A stretch of 53,387 nt of DNA from Caryophanales bacterium UBA6877 (lineage in GTDB: Bacteria > Bacillota_I > Bacilli_A > RFN20 > CAG-826). The notes below the pieces were generated by a model that had not been told where the DNA came from, did no database searches, and saw nothing but the letters and a program-made list of their open reading frames with translations. Position numbers and translations under genes: made by a program. This document shows, one piece after another, positions 46,802 through 53,387 of the stretch. The stretch covers positions 1-53,387 of the forward strand of contig DKCJ01000015.1 in the NCBI GenBank assembly GCA_002451465.1, read 5' to 3'. The number at the start of each line of letters is the position of its first letter. The stretch's first letter is position 1.

Positions 46802-47278
46802 ATGGAAAACAAAACAAATGTTATGAGAATATTGGATAAAGAAAAAATTAAATACGAAGTAATTGATTGCACTTCAATGCCTTTTGTTTCGGCAAATGAA
46901 GTATGTAAAACTTTAAATATTAATCCTGATATTGATTTTAAAACATTAGTAACAATAGGGAAATCAAACAACCATTACGTTTTTGTAATTCCAGCTTCTA
47001 AAACATTAGATCTTAAAAAAGCCGCAAAAGCAGTAAATGAAAAAAATATTGAAATGATACCTTTAAAAGATTTACTTAAAGTAACAGGTTATATGCATGG
47101 AGGATGTTCTCCAATTGGTATGAAAAAACATTTCACTACTATCTTTGATGAGTCAGTTACTAACCATAAAGAAATATATTTTAGTGCTGGAAAAGTAAAT
47201 GAAATAATTAAGATTTCTGTTGAAGACATAAAAAAAGTTATCCCTTGTGAATTTATAAATGTTACAAAAGATAACTAA
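46802..47278 (+). CDS. ybaK: YbaK/EbsC-family aminoacyl-tRNA deacylase
   Basis: A 158-residue trans-editing enzyme; YbaK clears Cys mischarged on tRNA-Pro. The fold is supported by the FKTLVT strand, VFVIPASKTLDLKKAAKA and the C-terminal GYMHGGCSPIGMKK loop that lines the active site. AAGGAG precedes the ATG. It is single, after rpmB. Confidence 0.92.
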   Translation: MENKTNVMRILDKEKIKYEVIDCTSMPFVSANEVCKTLNINPDIDFKTLVTIGKSNNHYVFVIPASKTLDLKKAAKAVNEKNIEMIPLKDLLKVTGYMHGGCSPIGMKKHFTTIFDESVTNHKEIYFSAGKVNEIIKISVEDIKKVIPCEFINVTKDN

Positions 47279-47308
47279 TAATATTTAAAAAATTTAAAGC
47301 AAAATATA

Positions 47309-47686
47309 TCACATCCAGAAAAATATAAATCCTAAATGGTAAACAATTATATAAAAAATTGTGTATAAAAAACTTGGACAGATTATATATAAAATTAATA
47401 AAAATACATAAAAAAGTGTAGTTAAGACAGACAAAGTCACACCTATACACCCTAGAATAGGATCGATGATTGAATTATTTTTTGAACCTTTAACAATCGC
47501 AATTATTCCAAATATTAAAGAAACAACTGGTACATATGCAAATAAAATTGAAAGAATTCCAAGAATTAAACCAACACTATCATTTTTTTGCTTATCATTA
47601 GTATTAGTGTTTTGTTTTTTACCACATTTTGTGCAATATATAGCGTCATCATCTAACTTATTTCCACAATAAATACAATATTTCAT
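47309..47686 (-). CDS. Small zinc-ribbon membrane protein
   Basis: A 125-residue protein: an N-terminal zinc ribbon (CIYCG...CTKCGKK, residues 4-24), an Asn/Lys linker, and three hydrophobic segments with a short loop (NSVGLILGILSILFAYVPVV onward). The DUF4190-like helices VSLIFGIIAIVKGS are seen in many uncharacterised Firmicute proteins. A good AGGAGG precedes it. It is convergent with ybaK. The function is unknown. Confidence 0.75.
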   Translation of the reverse strand: MKYCIYCGNKLDDDAIYCTKCGKKQNTNTNDKQKNDSVGLILGILSILFAYVPVVSLIFGIIAIVKGSKNNSIIDPILGCIGVTLSVLTTLFYVFLLILYIICPSFLYTIFYIIVYHLGFIFFWM

Positions 47687-47743
47687 AAAACCTCCTAATA
47701 ACCTTAATTATTATAAATCTATTTATAGTTGTTAGTATAAAAA

Positions 47744-48223
47744 TTAAACAGTTTCTCCTAATAAATAAGTTTTAACGTCTTTATAATCAATGTTGAGCCC
47801 AACTGAAATTAAACTAAATATTATTTGTTCAGCTCTACGCATAAAATTTTGATCTTTAATTGTAAGTTTAATGACATCTTTATGTTCATAAAGAGCTTTT
47901 AAGTAACTAAAAATAGTAGGTATATCAGCATTATAAAATATATTTTCATATACTTTTATTCTTTTCTTTGATTCAGGAATCCATATAGATTTTATATTTT
48001 TTAATTTATCTATTAAGGTATTCAATTCACCTTTATTTGGAAAGCTTGAAATCATCTCACAATTATCAACAGGTAATTTTACTCTTGTAGTTTCATTTTG
48101 TGCAAAAGGCATAGATAAAACATAATATTTAATTTTTTCATTATTTAATTCGATTGTCTCAAAGCCCTCAACAAAAAGAACCCCATAAATTTTATGAAAA
48201 ACGTACTCATTTAAGTCGTACAT
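47744..48223 (-). CDS. CarD/CdnL-like RNA polymerase-binding protein
   Basis: A 159-residue protein with the CarD layout. The N-terminal RNAP-interaction Tudor-like part (EYVFHKIYGVLFVEGFETIEL then YYVLSMPF and VKLPVDN) is followed by a helical C-terminal domain ending MRRAEQIIFSLISVGL. CarD proteins stabilise open promoter complexes. The N-terminal region is somewhat divergent, so this is a family-level call. It is followed by the zinc-ribbon gene after about 57 bp. An AGGAAA-type ribosome site is present. Confidence 0.72.
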   Translation of the reverse strand: MYDLNEYVFHKIYGVLFVEGFETIELNNEKIKYYVLSMPFAQNETTRVKLPVDNCEMISSFPNKGELNTLIDKLKNIKSIWIPESKKRIKVYENIFYNADIPTIFSYLKALYEHKDVIKLTIKDQNFMRRAEQIIFSLISVGLNIDYKDVKTYLLGETV

Positions 48224-48339
48224 AAGTTTCCTCCAAAAATTTAATGATGATTTCTTTTGAAAATATCAATTTATAATTATATTATCATAAACATTATAAT
48301 ATTCGTAAGTTTAATATGAAAAATATTTAAAATTCAAAA

Positions 48340-48368
48340 AAAGAGCTCAATTTAATTTGAGCTCTTTA
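48340..48368 (-). terminator. Terminator after collagen-like lipoprotein gene 1
   Basis: A perfect 11-bp stem AAAGAGCTCAA/TTGAGCTCTTT with a 6-nt loop; the minus strand continues into a T run. It starts 17 nt past the stop codon. Confidence 0.9.
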
Positions 48369-48384
48369 TTATATTTTTCAAAAA

Positions 48385-50154
48385 TTACTTATTATCAACA
48401 ACCCATGCAGCATCATATGCTAATGCATTTTCTTTAGCTACCTTAACAATTGTATATTCACCATTTGAAACACAAAAGCCGTTTGCATCATATTGACTAA
48501 CAGCTATTTTTATTGATCCAAAATATTTTAAATTTTCATTAAGTGATGTTTTTAATGTTACTAATTTGCTAGTTTTATCATATTTATATAATAAGAAATC
48601 GCCTTCTTCTAATTTAAATTGACTAATCTCTGAGAAAAGTTCAACACTTGTTTCTCCTTCAGCAAATGCGGTATCACTAATGTATGGATATGAATTTGTG
48701 ATACTCTTATCAGCATCTTTACCATCTTCATCAACTGAAGATTTATACATTTGGAACCAAACTTTATAACTTACAGCGCCTTCAGCTTTATCTACATAAT
48801 ATTTATTATCATCTTTTTTAGTTGGGTTTAATTTAGAAATTAATGTAACATTATCAGAAGCTAATGTTTCTTTCTTTTCTACATCAGTTAATTTTGTTCC
48901 ATCCTTATAAACATCAAATAAATTATTACCTATGTATGCCCATGCCGAGTATAATAATGCATTATTTTTTGTCGATGAATCAGGCAAATAACCTTTTACT
49001 CCTTTAATTCCATCATACGTTGCACTATCAATATTAAGTGTAAGTTTGTGATTATCTCCTGGATAAGGATATCCAACTAAAACACCAAATGCAGCAGCTT
49101 TACTTATAATAACGGCATCAGAACTACAATTTTTGAAATTTAAAGTATAATCGAAACCTTCTTTATCCATATTACGAGGTCCATAGTTTACAAATCCACC
49201 AACATTATACATTCCTTCAATTACACCACTAAGTTTAACATTTTCGAAGGTAATTTCTTTAGCATAAGCAGTAAAAACTAATGAACTTCTTGCATTTGTT
49301 TCAACATTTAAGTTTTTAATAGTAACGCTATCATCTTTACCAGAACCTAAATTATAGAAAAGCGATTTCTTTAAATTTGTTAATGTAACACCATTGCCAT
49401 CTAAATTACCACTAAATTCAAGATAAAATAATTCTTCTACAGTGCAATCAATAGTCTTAATGCTGCTGTCCAACTTATAATATTTGTTTGCAGTATCACC
49501 ACTTAATGCTAATTTCAAATCGCTAGCTGAAGTAATAATAATAGGATCATCTTCTTGTGTTCCATTACTGAAGTTAGCTTGAACAACATAACCATTTTCT
49601 TTCATAGTAGTTGTATATGTGTATGTAGTATCACTAACAACATCACATTCTGCTCTACTATAAGTTTTATCGTTTAAAACAAGCGAATTAAAAGTATAAC
49701 CAGCATTTGCTTTTATGGTGAAAGTGATTTCACTACCAACAACAGCACTACCAACACTAGGAACTACATAACCACCTTCACTTGGTAAGATGGTATTGCT
49801 CCAAGCAGTTTTGCCACTAGCACCGGTATCACCTTTGTCACCTTTATCGCCTTTTTCACCTTTTTCGCCAGTAGCACCGGTATCACCTTTTTCACCTTTT
49901 TCACCAGTAGCACCGGTTTCGCCTCTGTCACCTTTATCGCCTTTTTCACCTTTTGGACCTTGATCACCCTTTGGACCGACTGGACCTGCTGGACCTTCAT
50001 TACCAGTTTCGCCTTTTAGACCTTGATCACCTTTATCGCCTTTTTCACCTTTTGGACCTTCAAGACCTCTTGGACCTTGTTCGCCACTACAACTTGCTAA
50101 ACCGATTGCGCTAACAGCTAATAGGCTTAAAACAGCTAATTTAATTTTTTTCAT
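48385..50154 (-). CDS. Collagen-like surface lipoprotein with beta-helix-type domain
   Basis: A 589-residue lipoprotein. A signal peptide of about 21 residues ends in the lipobox LASC (C22). Residues 24-113 are 30 uninterrupted Gly-X-Y triplets rich in GEK, GDK, GPK and GAT, enough for a bacterial collagen triple helix. An InlB-like beta domain (NAGYTFNSL, KENGYVVQANF) follows, and then a region with the spacing of parallel beta-helix or pectate-lyase-like repeats (GNLDGNGVTL and similar). It is probably exported, lipid-anchored and trimeric. Its function (adhesion, host interaction, surface coat) is unknown. A strong GGGAGGGG site precedes it. Confidence 0.88.
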   Translation of the reverse strand: MKKIKLAVLSLLAVSAIGLASCSGEQGPRGLEGPKGEKGDKGDQGLKGETGNEGPAGPVGPKGDQGPKGEKGDKGDRGETGATGEKGEKGDTGATGEKGEKGDKGDKGDTGASGKTAWSNTILPSEGGYVVPSVGSAVVGSEITFTIKANAGYTFNSLVLNDKTYSRAECDVVSDTTYTYTTTMKENGYVVQANFSNGTQEDDPIIITSASDLKLALSGDTANKYYKLDSSIKTIDCTVEELFYLEFSGNLDGNGVTLTNLKKSLFYNLGSGKDDSVTIKNLNVETNARSSLVFTAYAKEITFENVKLSGVIEGMYNVGGFVNYGPRNMDKEGFDYTLNFKNCSSDAVIISKAAAFGVLVGYPYPGDNHKLTLNIDSATYDGIKGVKGYLPDSSTKNNALLYSAWAYIGNNLFDVYKDGTKLTDVEKKETLASDNVTLISKLNPTKKDDNKYYVDKAEGAVSYKVWFQMYKSSVDEDGKDADKSITNSYPYISDTAFAEGETSVELFSEISQFKLEEGDFLLYKYDKTSKLVTLKTSLNENLKYFGSIKIAVSQYDANGFCVSNGEYTIVKVAKENALAYDAAWVVDNK

Positions 50155-50216
50155 TATAATTCCCCTCCCTAAATTAAATTAAACATTTTATCAACTTATG
50201 CAAAAATGTTATTCTT

Positions 50217-50245
50217 ATTATATAAAATTTTATTCTGTTTGTTAA
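50217..50245 (-). promoter_or_regulatory. Promoter of collagen-like lipoprotein gene 1
   Basis: On the minus strand TTAACA and TATAAT are 17 bp apart; the -10 is about 62 bp before the ATG. Confidence 0.75.
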
Positions 50246-50336
50246 TTCTAAATAATTCTTTTGTTATAAAATGTACTTTTTCTATAAATTTTGAATGGAA
50301 AAATAAACCAAATAATAAAATAAAAATCACTAAAAT

Positions 50337-50349
50337 TGAAATGTACCTT
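50337..50349. repeat. Left terminal inverted repeat of the IS3-like element
   Basis: TGAAATGTACCT begins the element and matches the other end with one mismatch. Confidence 0.7.
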
Positions 50350-50374
50350 TAATCATTAATAAGTCAATCAAATT

Positions 50375-51510
50375 ATATGGTAAATTATGTAAAGCCATAG
50401 GTGTTTCCGTAATTTTAAAAGGGAGACATCCATTTTGTTTAACTTTCAATCCTTTCGCTGTTGTAATAATTGATATATCTTCCTATGGTATTATAAAGAT
50501 CTACAAAGTCTTGAGTTTATATTCATAAACACAAAATATTTCATTCTTTATAGTTCTGAAGGATAATTCCACAATATAATTGTCAATGCAATTTTCTTAT
50601 ATATACATTGATTTAATAATACCTTTTTCTTTTAGTTTAAATTGATATGTTGGATGTTTATATTTCCTACCCAAATCACTTTGCACAACAAGATCTTTTA
50701 GATTTAAATATTTTTTTAAATGCCATTTCTAACATTCTATTTATTTGTTCTAAATTTGGTATAACCATTCCAAGAGGCGGCGATAAATATACTTTATCAA
50801 ATAATTGGTTAATCTGTGATACATCGGTTATCCATTTTTTATTAGTGCTTTCGCTTATAAACTTTCTATTGATGATATTTCTTGCAATATGTCTAACTTC
50901 ATCTTAATATGAATGATATATTTGACTTTTTTCTAAGAGAAAAGACATTTCATCCATTAGTTTCTGTGTTTTTTTATGATTTATGAGTATGCCTTCATTT
51001 CTTAAGGAGACATATATTCTACGAACTCCATATCTTTCTTTATTTTTATAAAACATATTTTTAATATGCTTCTTTAATTCTTTATCTTCATCATCTTTAT
51101 TAAATTATTGTAATTTAAAATAATAAGTTGATTTATATAGACCTGATATTGATAAAAGAATGGTTAGTAGACTCAATTTGGATTATTCTTTGATGGCTTT
51201 AATAATTCTTGCTTTTATGTCTTGTTTAATCTTATTGTCTTTTCTAATTCCAAGTCTCCATTTTTTAAATTAAGATTCTCCGCTTCTAAATATGTATTCA
51301 TTTCTCTAAGCAGCTTGACCTCTTTTTACTCGGTTGAAGTTAATTTATTTTTCTTAATACTTCTTTACCATTGATAGAACTAGACTCTAATAATGTAAGA
51401 GAAACATTTATTGCAACTTTTCTTATTAAATTACCTGCAATAACTTTTGCTACAAATTTAAATCTTTGCTCTTTAGTCCATTTTTTTATTTACTTAATTA
51501 TATTTTAATC
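50375..51510 (-). pseudogene. IS3-family transposase, orfA and orfB remnants
   Basis: Read on the minus strand in patched frames. OrfA traces: WTKEQRFKFVAKVIAG, then a coiled-coil-like tail. OrfB traces: YGVRRIYVSLRNEGILINHKK, then KKWITDVSQ (DDE region), KVYLSPPLGM, SDLGRKYKHPTYQFKLKEKG (second Asp region), a damaged CIDN-type segment and YINYYNSERI near the end. Many stop codons and frame shifts interrupt it. The order of motifs matches IS150-group IS3 transposases. Confidence 0.85.
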
Positions 51511-51689
51511 AATCTTTTCTAGGATCATAAATGCCTTTGCCCATGATAATATAGATGATAAAAAAATATGGTATTTATACCAGACGAGACAAAATCTAGC
51601 CTTCCTTCTTAATACTTAAGGATGCAATCAAGTTTAAATTTCCAATCGTATTTTATAAAAAACACCATCTTCTTATTTCGTCAAGGATT

Positions 51690-51701
51690 AGGTACACTTC
51701 A
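51690..51701. repeat. Right terminal inverted repeat of the IS3-like element
   Basis: AGGTACACTTCA is the reverse complement of the left end TGAAATGTACCT with one mismatch. Confidence 0.7.
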
Positions 51702-52046
51702 AAATTTAAATAAAAAAATTAGATAAATTTATTTTTATATTAATCATTAATAAATTTTTCTTGTTTAATTTCTTTAAAATAACAAATTTGTATAACTATT
51801 TTCATTTGTAAGTCATCTTAAAATAAAACAAAAGGTATATTTTTTATAACTATCTACAAATAATTACCTTATAAATAAATAGTATGATTTTTTATAAAAA
51901 AATGTATTTAATAAGGATTTTTATATGATAAAATAATTTTGATAACATATTTGTTATCGCTTTTTCAAGCAAAAAATGATATTTTTCCGGAAATTAAATT
52001 ATTTTAAAAAATTAATATTATCTTAATATTCAAAAAAGGAGAAAAT
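51702..52046. other. Intergenic region upstream of the XRE regulator
   Basis: No coding frame. It contains the inverted repeat GATAACATATTTGTTATC (51941-51958), a plausible operator or hairpin, and otherwise AT-rich sequence. Confidence 0.5.
51941..51958. promoter_or_regulatory. Candidate operator upstream of the XRE regulator
   Basis: GATAACA and TGTTATC form a perfect 7-bp inverted repeat with a 4-nt spacer, about 90 bp before the XRE start. XRE repressors often bind such sites near their own gene, but a weak terminator (TTTTT follows) is an alternative. Confidence 0.4.
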
Positions 52047-52325
52047 ATGGAAAATAACCTCACTCAAAATAGCGATTTTATGTTTTTTGGTATAGATGGA
52101 GATATTAAAAACATTATAAGATTAATAAAATTTAGAAGAATGGAGAAAGGTTATTCTCAAAGAGACTTAGCATCTATTACAGGTATTAAGCAAAGCGCAA
52201 TAGCTAGATTTGAATCCAATAAAGTAAGTCCAAGATTAGATACTTTAATAGTCATTTTAAGGGCACTTGAACTTAAAATAAACATACAAAAAGTATCGAC
52301 TGGATGGAATAAATTCGATAATTAA
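52047..52325 (+). CDS. XRE-family helix-turn-helix regulator (orphan)
   Basis: A 92-residue single-domain protein. The HTH_3 core is RRMEKGYSQRDLASITGIKQ followed by SAIARFESNKVSPRLDTLIVIL (about residues 30-73). AAGGAG precedes the ATG. It resembles HigA-type antitoxins and small phage repressors, but no toxin or phage gene adjoins it. It lies between the IS remnant and the second collagen-like gene, so it could be a leftover of an accessory element or a regulator of the surface protein. Confidence 0.82.
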   Translation: MENNLTQNSDFMFFGIDGDIKNIIRLIKFRRMEKGYSQRDLASITGIKQSAIARFESNKVSPRLDTLIVILRALELKINIQKVSTGWNKFDN

Positions 52326-52738
52326 TTAAAACTAAAATATAAGTTTCATATTTATTACTTTCATCAATAGAAATTTTAAATTATTTTATAAATCCACTAA
52401 TCAAATAAGTAATATTTATTTTGCTTTTACTAAAATAAAAAATATTTCTATGAAATTCGTTGCTTTTTTTAAAAAAAATTTCATCCTTATTTTATATAGG
52501 CACTTTCAAGTTCAAAAATTAATTTCAAATAAGGCTATTTAATGATATTTTTTGACCAAAAAATATTCTTTACTTTAATAGATAATTACTTATAATTTAA
52601 GCATATAGAACGCTACTTAGCGATTTTTGCGAACTTTGTATGATGCTATATAGATATAAGGTTAGCGAAATAAGGTAGGTTTCGGGCTATACTATGTAAA
52701 ATTGGGGAATACCCATAATAAGGAGAATTTTAAGAATT
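52326..52738 (+). other. Long intergenic and 5' leader of collagen-like gene 2
   Basis: No coding frame in about 413 bp. A promoter-like pair (TTTACT at 52569 and TATAAT at 52591, 16 bp apart) would start transcription near 52603. The following 136 nt contain three hairpin-forming segments before the AAGGAG at 52720-52725. Confidence 0.55.
52569..52596 (+). promoter_or_regulatory. Promoter of collagen-like lipoprotein gene 2
   Basis: A perfect -10 TATAAT with TTTACT 16 bp upstream. The gene starts 142 bp after the -10, implying a long leader. Confidence 0.6.
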
Positions 52739-53387
52739 ATGAAGAAAAAAAGTTTATTAAAAGTCTTAGCCCTTACTAGTATGCTCGCTCTTTCAGTAGG
52801 TGCAGTTACTAGCTGCGGTACACAAGGCGAACAAGGTCCTGTTGGTCCAGCTGGTGCAAAAGGCGACAAAGGTGACAAAGGTGAAAAAGGTGACAAAGGT
52901 GAAAAAGGTGACAAAGGTGATACCGGCGCACAAGGTCCAAAAGGCGACAAAGGTGATACCGGCGCACAAGGTCCAAAAGGCGACACAGGTGATACCGGCG
53001 CACAAGGTCCAAAAGGCGACAAAGGTGACCAAGGTGATGCATATTACCCAGTTGTCATTTTAGTTCCTGGCGTTACCGTTGATAAAGTCGATGGTAAGCT
53101 TGGTGATAAATACACATTAACATTCACTGATCCAAATTTAACACAAAGTGGCGTTATCAATCAATTAACTATCAACTACAAAGAAGTTGAAGTTACTGAT
53201 GAAATGATTATGAGCAGTACATATACTGGTACATTTGAAAAAACCGAAAATAGTAATGGTTCTGTTATTGTTTCATCCGCTAAGTTTGGTACAGTTGATA
53301 CTTACTTTGTTGGATTATTAAATCAATATTATGATGAAACTTTTGCTAAAGTTGATACTGATATTGCTGCTAGAGAAAATGATGTTA
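52739..53387 (+). CDS. Collagen-like surface lipoprotein 2 (partial, runs off window)
   Basis: 216 codons are open to the window end. A signal peptide of about 25 residues ends in the lipobox VTSC (C26). Residues 27-101 are about 25 Gly-X-Y triplets (GDK, GEK, GPK, GAQ, GDT), followed by a non-repetitive beta-rich domain (YYPVVILVPGVTVDKVDG onward). It shares the design but not the C-terminal sequence of the first collagen-like lipoprotein. The repeat part uses GC-rich codons (GGC, ACC, GAC) unlike its neighbours. The stop codon is outside the window. Confidence 0.88.
   Translation, partial: MKKKSLLKVLALTSMLALSVGAVTSCGTQGEQGPVGPAGAKGDKGDKGEKGDKGEKGDKGDTGAQGPKGDKGDTGAQGPKGDTGDTGAQGPKGDKGDQGDAYYPVVILVPGVTVDKVDGKLGDKYTLTFTDPNLTQSGVINQLTINYKEVEVTDEMIMSSTYTGTFEKTENSNGSVIVSSAKFGTVDTYFVGLLNQYYDETFAKVDTDIAARENDV
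52916..53023 (+). repeat. Three tandem 36-bp repeats in collagen-like gene 2
   Basis: Three units (52916, 52952, 52988) encode GDTGAQGPKGDK with one base change (Lys to Thr codon) in the second. Shorter 9- and 18-bp units (GGTGACAAAGGTGAAAAA) precede them from about 52856. Such repeats can change copy number in frame. Confidence 0.9.

Larger units (their letters stand above)
50337..51701 (-). mobile_element. Decayed IS3-family (IS150-group-like) insertion sequence
   Basis: A 1365-bp element with still-recognisable ends: TGAAATGTACCT on the left and, as reverse complement, TGAAGTGTACCT on the right (11 of 12 bases), flanked by a possible AAAT target duplication (50333-50336 and 51702-51705). 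Inside, the minus strand holds broken orfA and orfB frames. The element is clearly inactive. It separates the two collagen-like genes. Confidence 0.82.

Noticed and set aside
49764..50100. Repeats in collagen-like gene 1 resembling a CRISPR-like array
   Set aside because: The periodicity is 9 bp and follows Gly-X-Y codons, with no unique spacers of constant length and no cas genes.
50647..50907. Plus-strand 86-residue open frame
   Set aside because: It is the antisense of transposase orfB remnants (KKWITDVSQ and KVYLSPPLGM are on the minus strand).
52687..53042. Several open frames on the minus strand and other plus frames across the collagen repeats
   Set aside because: They are shadow frames produced by the 9/18/36-bp repeats; the real gene is the plus-strand frame from 52739 with a signal peptide and Gly-X-Y repeats.
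1..53387. Mycoplasma genetic code (TGA as Trp)
   Set aside because: TGA ends several genes here, for example the ECF gene at 30727-30729 and jetB at 44112-44114, and tryptophans are encoded by TGG.

Overview
The window is about 53 kb of very AT-rich bacterial chromosome. It looks like a small-genome, low-GC Firmicute/Mollicutes-grade organism (for example a gut RF39-, Acholeplasma- or Erysipelotrichia-like lineage). The evidence is Bacillus-type gene orders (infC-rpmI-rplT; ezrA-nifS-thiI), Gram-positive ribosomal-protein leaders, a T-box on leuS, and strong AGGAGG ribosome sites. TGA is used as a stop (end of the ECF gene near 30727, ATGA overlap of jetB/jetC), so this is translation table 11 and not the mycoplasma code. 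No tRNA, rRNA or CRISPR array was seen. Species assignment is inference.

Layout. 1-4.8 kb: rimO and malQ, divergent from typA. 4.8-14.3 kb: an eight-gene minus-strand run (YigZ-family protein, Mrp, aminopeptidase P, a zinc-ribbon acidic protein, a HAD phosphatase, cardiolipin synthase, an ABC ATPase and its FtsX-like permease). 14.3-17.9 kb, plus strand: a zinc-ribbon/CPBP protease fusion, TraX-like protein and thioredoxin, then the infC-rpmI-rplT operon behind an attenuated leader; infC starts at a rare ATA codon. 18.1-19.6 kb: a solitary DUF4143 ATPase gene bracketed by 24-bp direct repeats. 19.7-23.8 kb: thiI-nifS-ezrA. 24.0-24.8 kb: rpsD with a probable S4-type leader. 24.9-27.9 kb: tyrS, apt and a LacI-type regulator. 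28.1-36.9 kb: a leu T-box followed by leuS-tex-coaX-ECF transporter-pepV-trmB-ytpR. 37.0-46.2 kb: jetA-jetB-jetC (a Wadjet/MksFEB SMC-like complex) running directly into glgC-glgD-glgA. 46.5-48.2 kb: rpmB, ybaK, a zinc-ribbon membrane protein and a CarD-like protein. 48.4-53.4 kb: an accessory segment with two collagen-like lipoprotein genes on either side of a decayed IS3-family element and an orphan XRE-type regulator; the second collagen-like gene runs off the window.

How the genes work together. Most of the window is housekeeping: translation (infC, L35, L20, S4, L28, tyrS, leuS, ybaK, rimO, trmB, typA), sulfur transfer to tRNA (nifS feeding thiI), CoA synthesis (coaX with a probable pantothenate ECF S-component), division (ezrA), and glycogen metabolism (glgCDA, with malQ 35 kb away). 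The most unusual feature is the Wadjet-like jetABC set. It lacks the JetD nuclease, and the place where jetD usually follows is occupied by the glycogen operon. Other points of interest are the repeat-flanked DUF4143 gene, a T-box whose output seems to be ribosome-site masking rather than a classical terminator, and the collagen-like surface lipoproteins.
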